Shown here one piece after another: positions 43,208 through 51,423 of a stretch of DNA of 64,000 bases (positions are counted from its first letter, which is position 1; every line of letters begins with the position of its first letter). Source of the stretch: GCA-002715885 sp045561575 (GTDB lineage Bacteria > Bacteroidota > Bacteroidia > Flavobacteriales > BACL11); assembly GCA_045561575.1 (NCBI GenBank), contig JBJKXM010000004.1, forward strand, positions 69,656 through 133,655, given 5' to 3'. The notes under the pieces are model-generated. The model was not told the origin of the DNA. It did no database searches and worked only from the letters and a program-made list of their open reading frames with translations. Position numbers and translations under genes: made by a program.

Positions 43208-45440
43208 TTATTTCATCTTTTCAGCAATTGAAGAATTGAATATATTTTTATATTCAGAAATATCCCCAAAAGACTCATTATCAACTGAAATATTTCCTGA
43301 AGTTACAGAACCTATTTGATTAAAAATTGTATTGGTAGATGATAAAAAGTCCTCAAATTGTTTTTTATTATTTGATTCAATGGAAACAACAACTCTTGAT
43401 GGAGATTCTCCAAAAAGAAACGCGTCTTTTCTTAAGTTAGTTAAAGAATTAATGCTAAACCCAAGATTATTGTACATTGAACTTTCTAATAACGTAATAA
43501 ACAACCCACCATCAGCAACATCATGTGCAGATAAAATTAATTTTTTCTTTATCAAGCTTGAAATTGTTTGTTGTAATTCATACTCAACATCTAAATCAAA
43601 AAATGGTGTTGATGATTCATTATTATTATGAATTGATACAAGATACTCAGAACAGCTAATATCATTATGAGATTCTCCAATTAAGTATATTAAAGATTCA
43701 TTTTTACTAAAAGCTAAAGACATGATACTATTCTTATCCTCAACAATTCCTAGCATTCCTATAGTAGGTGTTGGGAATACAGGAACTTCAACACCATCAA
43801 CAGAGGATTGATTGTAAAAACTCACATTACCACCAGTTACTGGAGTATTAAATTTTTTGCATGACTTTGCCATTCCTTTAATAGATCCAACAAATTGCCA
43901 ATAAACCTCTGGATTATATGGGTTACCAAAATTTAAACAATTAGTTATTGCAGAAGGAGTTCCTCCTGAACAAACAATATTTCTGGCAGCTTCTGCTACA
44001 GCCATTGCACAACCTTCTTCAGGGTTAGCATTAACCATTCTAGCATTACAATCTACTGTCATAGCCAATGCTTTGTTTGAATCTTTCAAATTAACTATAC
44101 CAGCATCAGTAGGAAAATTAGTTGACATATTAGCAGTTCCAACCATAGAATCATATTGTTCATAAACAAATCTTTTTGAGGCTATATTAGGATTTGCAGT
44201 TAATGATTTGGCAACAGCAACAAAATCTTTTGGTTCTTCAACATCATTAATATTAAACTGCTGAAAACGTTTAAAGTAACTAGGTTCTGAATACTCTCTT
44301 TCATATACTGGAGCACCTCCACCTAAAACTAAATCAGCACATGGAACATCAGCAACTAATTCTCCGTGCATAAAATACTGAACCCTCTCTCCTTCTGTAA
44401 CAACTCCTATTTCTTCACAAGAGAGGTCCCATTTATCAAAAATTTCTTTTACTACTTTTTCTTTTCCTTTTTCAACGACTACTAACATTCTCTCTTGAGA
44501 TTCTGACAATAAAATCTCCCAATCTTTCATATTATCTTGTCTAGTTGGAACCTTATCTAGATTTATAGTCATCCCTTGTTTACCAGCTGCACTCATTTCA
44601 TTTGTGGAACAAGTAATACCTGCTGCCCCCATATCTTGCATTCCAACAATTGCATCTGTCTTTGCTAACTCCAATGTCGCTTCTAGCAATAATTTTTCTT
44701 GAAAAGGATCTCCAACTTGAACAGCTGGAAGATCTTCAGCAGAATCTTCAGTAATATCTTTTGAGGCAAATGAAGCTCCATGAATTCCGTCCTTTCCTGT
44801 TCTAGAACCAACAATAAATATTGGATTTCCAACACCTGATGATGTAGCAGAAATCATTTCACCCTTCTTCATAATACCAGCTGAAAAAGCATTTACTAAT
44901 GGATTAGTGTTGTAGCAATCATCAAAAAAAACCTCCCCCTCCTATTATTGGAATTCCAAATGCATTACCATAATCTCCTATTCCTTTTGAAACTCCTTTC
45001 AATAACCATTTAGTTCTATCTAAATTAATATTACCAAATCTTAATGAGTTTAGCTGGGCAACAGGACGAGCACCCATTGTAAAAATATCTCTGTTTATAC
45101 CACCTACTCCTGTAGCAGCTCCTTGATAAGGTTCTAAAGCTGAAGGGTGATTATGTGATTCTATTTTAAAACAACACGCAAGTCCATCTCCTATATCTAC
45201 AAGACCAGCATTTTCTTCGCCAGCTTCCACTAACATATGAGGACCTTCTTTTGGCAATTTTTTTAACCAAACAATTGAATTCTTATATGAACAATGTTCG
45301 GACCACATTACACCAAAAATACTTAGTTCACAAAAATTAGGGGTTCTACCTAATATTTCCTTAATTTTTTCAAACTCTTCGGGCAATAAACCCATTTCCT
45401 GAGCCTGTTCTACAGTAGAAATACTATTATCATTATTCAT
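43208..45440 (-). CDS. purL: Phosphoribosylformylglycinamidine synthase PurL (frameshifted)
   Basis: Fourth step of purine synthesis (FGAM synthase, small PurL type needing PurQ and PurS). Part one, from the ATG at 45440, has GVMWSEHCSYKNS, the catalytic-loop segment FKIESHNHPSALEPYQGAAT in part and GGINRDIFTMGARP, up to GIPIIGG. There one extra G in the run at 44935-44939 breaks the frame; the expected GGEVFFDDCYNTNPLVNA resumes at once in the next frame and continues through VGSRTGKDGIHGASFAS, QMGDMGAAG-like MQDMGAAGI, and the second ATP-site half to 43208. With one base removed it is about 743 residues, normal for small PurL. An indel error is the likeliest reason. Confidence 0.93.
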
Positions 45441-45465
45441 TAGAAAAAAAATTTATTTTAATTAA

Positions 45466-45473
45466 CAAATATA
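45466..45473 (-). promoter_or_regulatory. -7 element of purL
   Basis: The minus strand reads TATATTTG, a perfect TAnnTTTG box, 25 nt before the purL ATG. No TTG at normal -33 spacing. No purine-riboswitch-like structure was seen in the short leader. Confidence 0.5.
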
Positions 45474-45535
45474 TAACTTACAAGATAGTCTATTAAAAAA
45501 GAGTAAGCTATTCAAAAGATGTTTTAAACAATTTA

Positions 45536-46087
45536 TTAAAAAATTTTAGGATTGTAATTTTCAATAATTTTACCTTTAAAATCTTTAAATGAATTTTCAA
45601 TATATTGCATATCAGATTTAAAATCTTCAGATGGTATTATCATATCAAATGCTCCAACGGTTTTTGTTTTGAAATCAAATTTGCAAAACACAATAGGCAC
45701 ATTTGATTTTAGCGCAATGTGATAAAAACCAGTTTTCCACTTCGGCACTCTTTTTCGAGTTCCCTCTGGTGCTATACCCAATCTAAAGATTTCAGAATTA
45801 TTAAATTTATCAACTACTTGATCAACAACATTATTCTTTTGTTTTCTATAAACAGGAATGCCACCATTTAATCTTAAAATAGTTCCAAGAATTGGAACAA
45901 ACAACTCACTTTTAATTAGATATTTAGGATAAATTTTTTGAATATAGCCATAACATCTACCTATGAGAAAATCCCAATTTGATGTGTGTGGAGCTGCAAT
46001 AATTATGCATTTCTTTGGATATTCAATAGAATCTTTAACTTTCCAGCCATTTAACTTAAAAATTAATATTGATAATAATCTTAGCAT
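45536..46087 (-). CDS. 1-acyl-glycerol-3-phosphate acyltransferase-like protein
   Basis: PlsC-family lysophospholipid acyltransferase of 183 residues. Motif I is APHTSNWDFLIG (HxxxxD), followed by VPILGTILRLNGGIPVYR (motif II region) and motif III in IAPEGTRKRVPKWKTGFYHIA, with VPIVFCKFDFKTKTVG after it. It is short, with only a weak N-terminal hydrophobic stretch, and resembles the small soluble-type acyltransferases widely found in Bacteroidota. Exact acyl acceptor not determinable. Confidence 0.87.
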   Translation of the reverse strand: MLRLLSILIFKLNGWKVKDSIEYPKKCIIIAAPHTSNWDFLIGRCYGYIQKIYPKYLIKSELFVPILGTILRLNGGIPVYRKQKNNVVDQVVDKFNNSEIFRLGIAPEGTRKRVPKWKTGFYHIALKSNVPIVFCKFDFKTKTVGAFDMIIPSEDFKSDMQYIENSFKDFKGKIIENYNPKIF

Positions 46088-46140
46088 AATTCTATTTTAC
46101 ACAAAGAAACAACAATTTAAAATACTTTCATCAAAAATTG

Positions 46141-46148
46141 TAAATTTG
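46141..46148 (+). promoter_or_regulatory. -7 element upstream of the DUF3822-linked operon
   Basis: TAAATTTG is a perfect TAnnTTTG box 20 nt before the ATG at 46169; no convincing -33 TTG. Confidence 0.45.
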
Positions 46149-46168
46149 CATCAAATAAAAACCAAAAA

Positions 46169-46803
46169 ATGAACGCTAAAAAAATCACGCTAATTCTTAT
46201 TCCAATAAATATTGTACTTGCTTTTTTTGTTTACAATAGTATAAGCAGTGAAGTTGAATTTAATGAAGTTGCCAAAGAAAGAATTTCGGAAAATGTTCAA
46301 AAACTAAAAGACTTAAGAACGCTACAAATTGCATATAAAAAGAGAATGAAGTTTTTGCAGATAATTTTAATGCTCTAATCGATTTTTTAGAAAAAGATTC
46401 AACTACTATAATAAAATCAGTTGGTGAAACTCCAGATTCATTAATTAATGGACAACAAATAACTGATGCTCAAGCTTTAGAAATGGGTTTAATTAGTAGA
46501 GATACATTTTATGTTTCAGCTATGGAATCAATTTTTGATGCAAACTATCTAAATACTAGAGACAACAAGTTTCCATTTGATGTAAACACCATTGCTCAGA
46601 TTCCATTTTCTAACAAACAATATAATATAGATGCTAATGTGATTGAAAAAGGAAAGGTTAGCGTGCAAGTTTTTGAAATATCAGCAACCTATAGAGATGT
46701 CTTTAGTGGCTTAGACGCTGAAAATAAAAAGTATGATTTGAATAGCTTACTCAAAGTTGGTTCAATGACAGAAGCATCTTTAAATGGTAACTGGGGAGAA
46801 TAA
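46169..46803 (+). CDS. Membrane-anchored conserved hypothetical protein (frameshifted)
   Basis: Read as one gene of about 211 residues. The start encodes a single membrane anchor (KKITLILIPINIVLAFFVYN) and a coiled-coil-like stretch (NEVAKERISENVQKLKDLRTLQIAYKK in parts). The frame then stops at 46378, but one missing A in the A-run at 46337-46341 restores KENEVFADNFNALIDFLEK, which reads through without a stop to the ATG-less region before 46483 and on to 46803 (VNTIAQIPFSNKQYN, VSVQVFEISATYRDVF, SLNGNWGE). It precedes DUF3822 and overlaps it by 20 nt. I do not know its function; a gene of this shape precedes DUF3822 in other Bacteroidota, by recollection. Confidence 0.72.
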
Positions 46804-47611
46804 AACCGATATTCTCATAAAAGATAGTTTATTTGACAATGATCAAATTTCTAACTATCACCTTTCAGTTGAGCTTAGTAAAAAATCAATATCATATTGT
46901 ATAATTGACAAACAAAAATATAGGTGTTTACTGTTATCTTCGCAATCCTATGACTTAAAAGATTTACACTTAATATTTAACAACGATGATTATTTAAATA
47001 AAAAATTTATCTCTAAATCAATATCTGTTGTTAACTTTCCAAATACGCTAATACCTAGTAAACTATATGTCGAGGATGACAAAAAAAACTTGTTAAGCAT
47101 TAATCATCAAATTGAAGATGAAGAACTTTTATCAGATAAGCTAAAAAGCGATATTGTTAACTTGTATGCTATTCCTAGAGGAATATATCAAACAATTAAA
47201 AATATTATTCCTGAAGCTTCTATTAGATCTCACAGTTCAATACTAATTAATAAATGTATAAATCTTAATCAATCTAAGGAAACGATGTTTTTATATGTTA
47301 AAGATTCAGTAGTGCATATAGTTATTTCAAAAAATAAAAACTTACTTTTTCAAAATAAATTTGAATTTCAAACAAAGGAAGATTTATTATTCTATGTTTT
47401 ATTTTGTATTCAAGAAATGAATCTATCAAATGAAGAAATCAATACATTAGTTTATGGAATTATAGCTAAAGAAGAATTTAACATTCTATATCAATACATA
47501 AGAAACATAAAATATGGAAATAAACTAAATGATATAAGTTGCAGTAACGAGTTTAATAATATTGAAGGACATTGTTACAATTTGCTATATCGACAATTTT
47601 TATGCGTATAA
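46784..47611 (+). CDS. DUF3822 family protein
   Basis: A 275-residue protein that fits the Bacteroidota DUF3822 pattern, an actin/ASKHA-like fold without known function. Two similar halves are visible, with DNDQISNYHLSVELSKKSISYCI (in part) and KETMFLYVKDSVVHIVISKN each opening a beta-rich half. IYQTIKNIIPEASIRSHSS lies between. It is placed between the membrane-anchored protein and rsmD and overlaps both, so all three are probably co-translated. Confidence 0.8.
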   Translation: MVTGENKTDILIKDSLFDNDQISNYHLSVELSKKSISYCIIDKQKYRCLLLSSQSYDLKDLHLIFNNDDYLNKKFISKSISVVNFPNTLIPSKLYVEDDKKNLLSINHQIEDEELLSDKLKSDIVNLYAIPRGIYQTIKNIIPEASIRSHSSILINKCINLNQSKETMFLYVKDSVVHIVISKNKNLLFQNKFEFQTKEDLLFYVLFCIQEMNLSNEEINTLVYGIIAKEEFNILYQYIRNIKYGNKLNDISCSNEFNNIEGHCYNLLYRQFLCV

Positions 47612-48126
47612 TTTCCGGAAATCACAAAGGAAGAAAACTTATTGCACCAAAAAACCTTCCTGTCCGCCCAACAACTGACAGAGCCAAAGAAAGTCTATTT
47701 AACATTCTACAAAATAGATATAACATCTCTAAACTTAAAGCACTTGATTTATTTAGTGGCACTGGAAATATAAGCTATGAGTTTGCTTCAAGAAATGCTA
47801 ATAAAATTACAGCAGTAGATAAAAATATTAAGTGCACAAATTTTATAAATAAAATTAGCCTTGAGTTAGATTTTAATATCAAAACAATTACTAGTGATTG
47901 CTTTAATTATGTTTTAAATACTAGTGATAAATTTGATATTATCTTTTTAGATCCTCCTTACAACTATAATAAGTACCACGAAATAAAAGATTTAATACTT
48001 GAAAAAAAGATTATTGAAAATAATGGATGTCTAATAATTGAACATGATAAAAGAACGATATTTGAAGACAAAAATATAGAGAAAAGAAAATATGGAAGTG
48101 TTTTTTTTACTATGTTTAATTTATAA
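47602..48126 (+). CDS. rsmD: 16S rRNA (guanine(966)-N(2))-methyltransferase RsmD
   Basis: SAM-dependent methyltransferase of 174 residues acting on 16S rRNA G966. The opening MRIISGNHKGRKLIAPKNLPVRPTTDRAKESLF (in parts: RIISGNHKGRKL, VRPTTDRAKESLFNIL) is diagnostic. Motif I is ALDLFSGTGNISYEFASR, and the catalytic motif IV is IFLDPPYNYNKY. The ATG at 47602 lies 10 nt inside the DUF3822 end; a start at 47572 would add unrelated residues. coaD follows after 5 nt. Confidence 0.94.
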   Translation: MRIISGNHKGRKLIAPKNLPVRPTTDRAKESLFNILQNRYNISKLKALDLFSGTGNISYEFASRNANKITAVDKNIKCTNFINKISLELDFNIKTITSDCFNYVLNTSDKFDIIFLDPPYNYNKYHEIKDLILEKKIIENNGCLIIEHDKRTIFEDKNIEKRKYGSVFFTMFNL

Positions 48127-48131
48127 TCTAT

Positions 48132-48608
48132 ATGAAAAAAATAGCTCTTTTTCCTGGTTCATTTTCTCCATTTACTTTTGGACACATGTCAATTATTGAA
48201 AGAACAATTCCTCTCTTTGACAAAATCATTATAGGTATTGGAAAAAACTCATTAAAAGACAATAGCTTCCCATTTGAAAAAAACAAAGATTGGATACAAA
48301 GTTTAATTAAGGATAAAAACAATATGGAAGTAATATGCTATACAGGCTTAACTGTAGATGCTTGTAAAAAATATAAAGCTAATTATATAATAAGAGGAGT
48401 TAGAGACGAAAAGGACTTTGAGTTTGAAAAAAAAGTAGCTCAAAATAATAAAGAGCTAGATTCTAATATTGAAACGCTTTTAATAACAACATTACCTAAA
48501 CACTCTCATATATCATCATCAATTGTAAGAGATATTCTAAAAAATAATGGAGATATAAGTAAATTAGTTCCAAATGCTAAAGAACTAAATAAATTTTTTA
48601 GTATTTAA
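48132..48608 (+). CDS. coaD: Phosphopantetheine adenylyltransferase
   Basis: Penultimate step of CoA synthesis: adenylates 4'-phosphopantetheine. The nucleotidyltransferase signature is FPGSFSPFTFGHMSIIERT (TFGH in place of the usual HxGH, with His kept). IIRGVRDEKDFEFEKKVAQNNKEL is the CoaD substrate-binding region, and HSHISSSIVRDI is the ISSS-type motif. 158 residues, normal. It follows rsmD directly, a common Bacteroidota pairing, and converges on rdgB 2 nt away. Confidence 0.95.
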   Translation: MKKIALFPGSFSPFTFGHMSIIERTIPLFDKIIIGIGKNSLKDNSFPFEKNKDWIQSLIKDKNNMEVICYTGLTVDACKKYKANYIIRGVRDEKDFEFEKKVAQNNKELDSNIETLLITTLPKHSHISSSIVRDILKNNGDISKLVPNAKELNKFFSI

Positions 48609-48610
48609 AG

Positions 48611-49186
48611 CTACTTCTTTTTAAGAAAAGATACCAGTTTTCTAACAGCAATTCCACGATGACTTATTTTTCCTTTTTCAATTTGATTCATTTCAGCAAA
48701 AGTTAATTTTGAATCGAAAGGAAGAAAAATAGGATCATAGCCAAACCCTTCATTTCCATAAAACTTTTTTGTTATAGTCCCTTCACATTGTCCTTTAAAT
48801 ATATATTCTTTACCTTCTATTATTAATGCAATTACTGTAACAAACTTTGCTTGTCTATTTTCAATATTATCTAAATCTCTAAGTACTTTATTAATGTTAT
48901 CTGTAGCATTACATGCAGGACCAGCGTATCTAGCTGAATAAACTCCCGGTTTACCATTAAGAGCGTCAATTTCCAGTCCTGTGTCATCAGCAAAACAATT
49001 ACATTTATACTTGTTATATATGTGTCTTGCTTTTAATAAAGCATTACCTTCAAGTGTAATTTCAGTTTCCTCTATTTCATCATGAAAACCAATATTTTTT
49101 AAGCTTAAAACTTTATATTGTGAAGAAACTAAATTTTTAATCTCACTTAACTTATTTAAATTATTTGTAACAAAAACAATATCCAT
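48611..49186 (-). CDS. rdgB: Non-canonical purine NTP pyrophosphatase (RdgB/HAM1)
   Basis: Hydrolyses dITP, ITP and XTP to keep damaged purines out of nucleic acids. 191 residues with VFVTNNLNKLSEIKNLV at the start, the metal-binding FADDTGLEIDALNGKPGVYSARYAG (in parts: ADDTGLEIDAL, GVYSARYAG), the EGTITKKFYGNEGFGYDPIFLP stretch in part (GFGYDPIFLP) and SHRGIAVRKL at the C-terminus. Its ATG overlaps the rlmH stop by one base. Confidence 0.95.
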   Translation of the reverse strand: MDIVFVTNNLNKLSEIKNLVSSQYKVLSLKNIGFHDEIEETEITLEGNALLKARHIYNKYKCNCFADDTGLEIDALNGKPGVYSARYAGPACNATDNINKVLRDLDNIENRQAKFVTVIALIIEGKEYIFKGQCEGTITKKFYGNEGFGYDPIFLPFDSKLTFAEMNQIEKGKISHRGIAVRKLVSFLKKK

Positions 49187-49659
49187 TACTGATTATGGTA
49201 TTTTTCATTTCTTAATATAGTATATGCTCTATAGAGTTGTTCCATAAAAAATAATCTTACCATTTGATGAGAAAATGTCATTTTTGATAAAGATATTTTT
49301 TCATTTGCGATCGAATAAATTTGATCAGAAAATCCAAAAGCACCTCCAATAATGAAAACTATACGTTTATAAGAATTGAGCATATATTTTTCAATTTTTT
49401 TTGAAAATTCAACAGAGGTAAAGGTTTTTCCTTTTTCATCTAATAAAACAATGTAATCTCCATTAAAAATTTGTTTTTTTATCAATTTTGCCTCCTGATT
49501 TTTATATTCTAACTTACTTAATTTATTTGAACTTTTTAAACTTGGAATTTCAAAATGATTAAAATCTATGTAATGAGAAAGTCTTTTATTAAAATCTAAT
49601 AGTTGATTTTTAAGATTTTCATCCGATGTCCTACCGTTAGAAATTAATAAAAGCTTCAT
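49186..49659 (-). CDS. rlmH: 23S rRNA (pseudouridine(1915)-N(3))-methyltransferase RlmH
   Basis: SPOUT-class methyltransferase of 157 residues acting on helix 69 of 23S rRNA. YIVLLDEKGKTFTSVEFSK, the knot segment IVFIIGGAFGFSD, and the C-terminal KMTFSHQMVRLFFMEQLYRAY ending in KYHNQ (usual YH) are diagnostic. Divergent from nadC, with a short shared intergenic region. Confidence 0.95.
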   Translation of the reverse strand: MKLLLISNGRTSDENLKNQLLDFNKRLSHYIDFNHFEIPSLKSSNKLSKLEYKNQEAKLIKKQIFNGDYIVLLDEKGKTFTSVEFSKKIEKYMLNSYKRIVFIIGGAFGFSDQIYSIANEKISLSKMTFSHQMVRLFFMEQLYRAYTILRNEKYHNQ

Positions 49660-49666
49660 TATTTCG

Positions 49667-49674
49667 TATTTTTG
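49667..49674 (+). promoter_or_regulatory. -7 element of nadC
   Basis: TATTTTTG matches TAnnTTTG, 23 nt before the nadC ATG at 49698; -33 not evident. Confidence 0.45.
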
Positions 49675-49697
49675 ACAATATTAGTAATTTGACTCTA

Positions 49698-50540
49698 ATG
49701 ATTGATCAAGAACTTGAAAAATTTATAAAACAATCTCTAAAAGAAGACATTCGCACAGGAGACCATACTTCTCTTGCATGCATTGATAAACAAAATTCAA
49801 GCAAAGCTAAAATTATAGCTAAAGATAATGGCATAATTGCAGGTGTTGAATTAGCTAACTTGATCTTTAAAATAGTTGATAGTAAACTTACAATAAATAA
49901 TCATTTCAAAGACGGAGATATCGTTTCAAATCAAGACATTATAATGTCAATAGAAGGATTTACACATTCCATATTAAAAGCTGAAAGACTTGTATTAAAT
50001 TATATGCAATTAATGAGTGCTATTGCTACAAAAACAAATATTCTTTGTGAAAAAATAGCTACTACAAATACAAAAATTTTAGACACAAGAAAAACGATAC
50101 CTCTAAATAGAAAAGTCCAAAAATGGGCTGTCAAAATAGGTGGAGGAAAGAATCATAGATATGCATTAGATGACATGATTATGATTAAAGATAATCATAT
50201 TGACTTTTGTGGTGGAATCGCTCAAGCCATACAAAAAACAAAAAAATACCTTTTATCTAAAAAATTAGATTTAAATATAATTGTTGAAACTAGAAATATT
50301 GATGAAATTAAAGAAGTGATTAATGAGGGAGGAATTACAAGAATTTTACTTGACAACTTCAATTACATTCAAACACAAGAAGCAGTAAAATTTATTAATA
50401 ATAGGTATGAAACTGAATCATCTGGTGGTATAACAGAAGATAATATTTTAATGTATGCAAAATGCGGCGTTGATTACATTTCACTTGGGACACTTACTCA
50501 TACAATAAAAAACTTTGATTTAAGTTTAAAAGCGTCATGA
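49698..50540 (+). CDS. nadC: Nicotinate-nucleotide pyrophosphorylase (carboxylating)
   Basis: Quinolinate phosphoribosyltransferase of NAD synthesis, 280 residues. The N-terminus has EDIRTGDHTSLACI; the catalytic core has ERLVLNYMQLMSAIATKT, the DTRKTIPLNRKVQKWAVKIGGGKNHRYALDD block (in parts: DTRKTIP, GGGKNHRYALDD), MIKDNHI, VETRN, ILLDNF and SSGGITEDNI, ending with DYISLGTLTH. A TTG nine bases earlier (49689) is in frame, but the ATG fits better. It overlaps the next gene by an ATGA. Confidence 0.95.
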   Translation: MIDQELEKFIKQSLKEDIRTGDHTSLACIDKQNSSKAKIIAKDNGIIAGVELANLIFKIVDSKLTINNHFKDGDIVSNQDIIMSIEGFTHSILKAERLVLNYMQLMSAIATKTNILCEKIATTNTKILDTRKTIPLNRKVQKWAVKIGGGKNHRYALDDMIMIKDNHIDFCGGIAQAIQKTKKYLLSKKLDLNIIVETRNIDEIKEVINEGGITRILLDNFNYIQTQEAVKFINNRYETESSGGITEDNILMYAKCGVDYISLGTLTHTIKNFDLSLKAS

Positions 50541-51421
50541 GTAATTTAACTCAGATTTTAAAAAAAATTAAACCATTAGGTTTTAGAGGTCTTAGCTTAT
50601 ATGATGTCACTGTTTTTTTCATAAGAGGATTACAAAAAGGTGCTATAACTACAAGAGCATCGTCATTAGCATTCAATTTTTTCTTAGCGTTTTTTCCATC
50701 TATCATTGTTTTTTTCACACTAATTCCATATATACCTATTGATGGTTTTCAAGAAACACTCATGGAAATACTATCAAACATATTACCGCCATCAACTAAC
50801 TCAGCTACGTTTAACACTCTAGAGGATATTATTAATAATCAAAGAGGTGGTTTACTGTCTTTAGGTTTTATTTTAGCATTATATTTTTCAACCAATGGAA
50901 TGAGTTCATTAATTCAAGCATTGAATTCATCTTATCATATTAGAGAAAATGAATCCATTGTCAAGCATCAATTATTATCTATTATTCTAACTATAATAAC
51001 ATCAGCATTAGTTTTTCTAACAATAGTCTTAATAATATTTGGAAAAGCAACAATATCATACTTAATTGATTATCAAATTATTAATGAAAATCAACTCAAC
51101 ATCCTTAACATTGCAAAATGGGTAATTTTAATTTTTATGCTTTTTATTGGAATTACAACAATTTTTAATTTTGGACCAGCACTAAAAACTAAAACAAAAA
51201 TATTCTCTCCAGGAGCAATACTTGCAACATTATTCATAATTTTAACTTCAATTGTTTTTAGCTACTATATTGATAATTTTTCTCAATACAATAAAATTTA
51301 TGGTTCTATCGGAACACTAATAATTATTTTACTTTGGATTTATTTTAACGCCATATTTTTATTGATAGGATTTGAATTAAATGCAAGTATAACTAACGCT
51401 AAAAAAAATTTAACAAATTAA
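50537..51421 (+). CDS. YihY/virulence factor BrkB family membrane protein
   Basis: Inner-membrane protein of 294 residues with about six helices. Family marks are GAITTRASSLAFNFFLAFFPSIIVFFTLIPYIP (in parts: RASSLAFNFFLAFFPS), LSLGFILALYFSTNGMSSLIQALNSSYH (in part), and the end motif YGSIGTLIIILLWIYFNAIFLLIGFELN in part. Sometimes called RNase BN by mistake; real function unknown, possibly an exporter. Coupled to nadC through ATGA. Confidence 0.92.
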   Translation: MSNLTQILKKIKPLGFRGLSLYDVTVFFIRGLQKGAITTRASSLAFNFFLAFFPSIIVFFTLIPYIPIDGFQETLMEILSNILPPSTNSATFNTLEDIINNQRGGLLSLGFILALYFSTNGMSSLIQALNSSYHIRENESIVKHQLLSIILTIITSALVFLTIVLIIFGKATISYLIDYQIINENQLNILNIAKWVILIFMLFIGITTIFNFGPALKTKTKIFSPGAILATLFIILTSIVFSYYIDNFSQYNKIYGSIGTLIIILLWIYFNAIFLLIGFELNASITNAKKNLTN

Positions 51422-51423
51422 AT

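Noticed and set aside
43332..43631. 99-codon open frame opposite purL
   Set aside because: Antisense to the conserved C-terminal half of PurL.
44924..44931. Eight-T run (coding strand) in purL as the site of the indel
   Set aside because: Correcting there gives GGGGFFDDC, while correcting the G run gives the conserved GGEVFFDDC.
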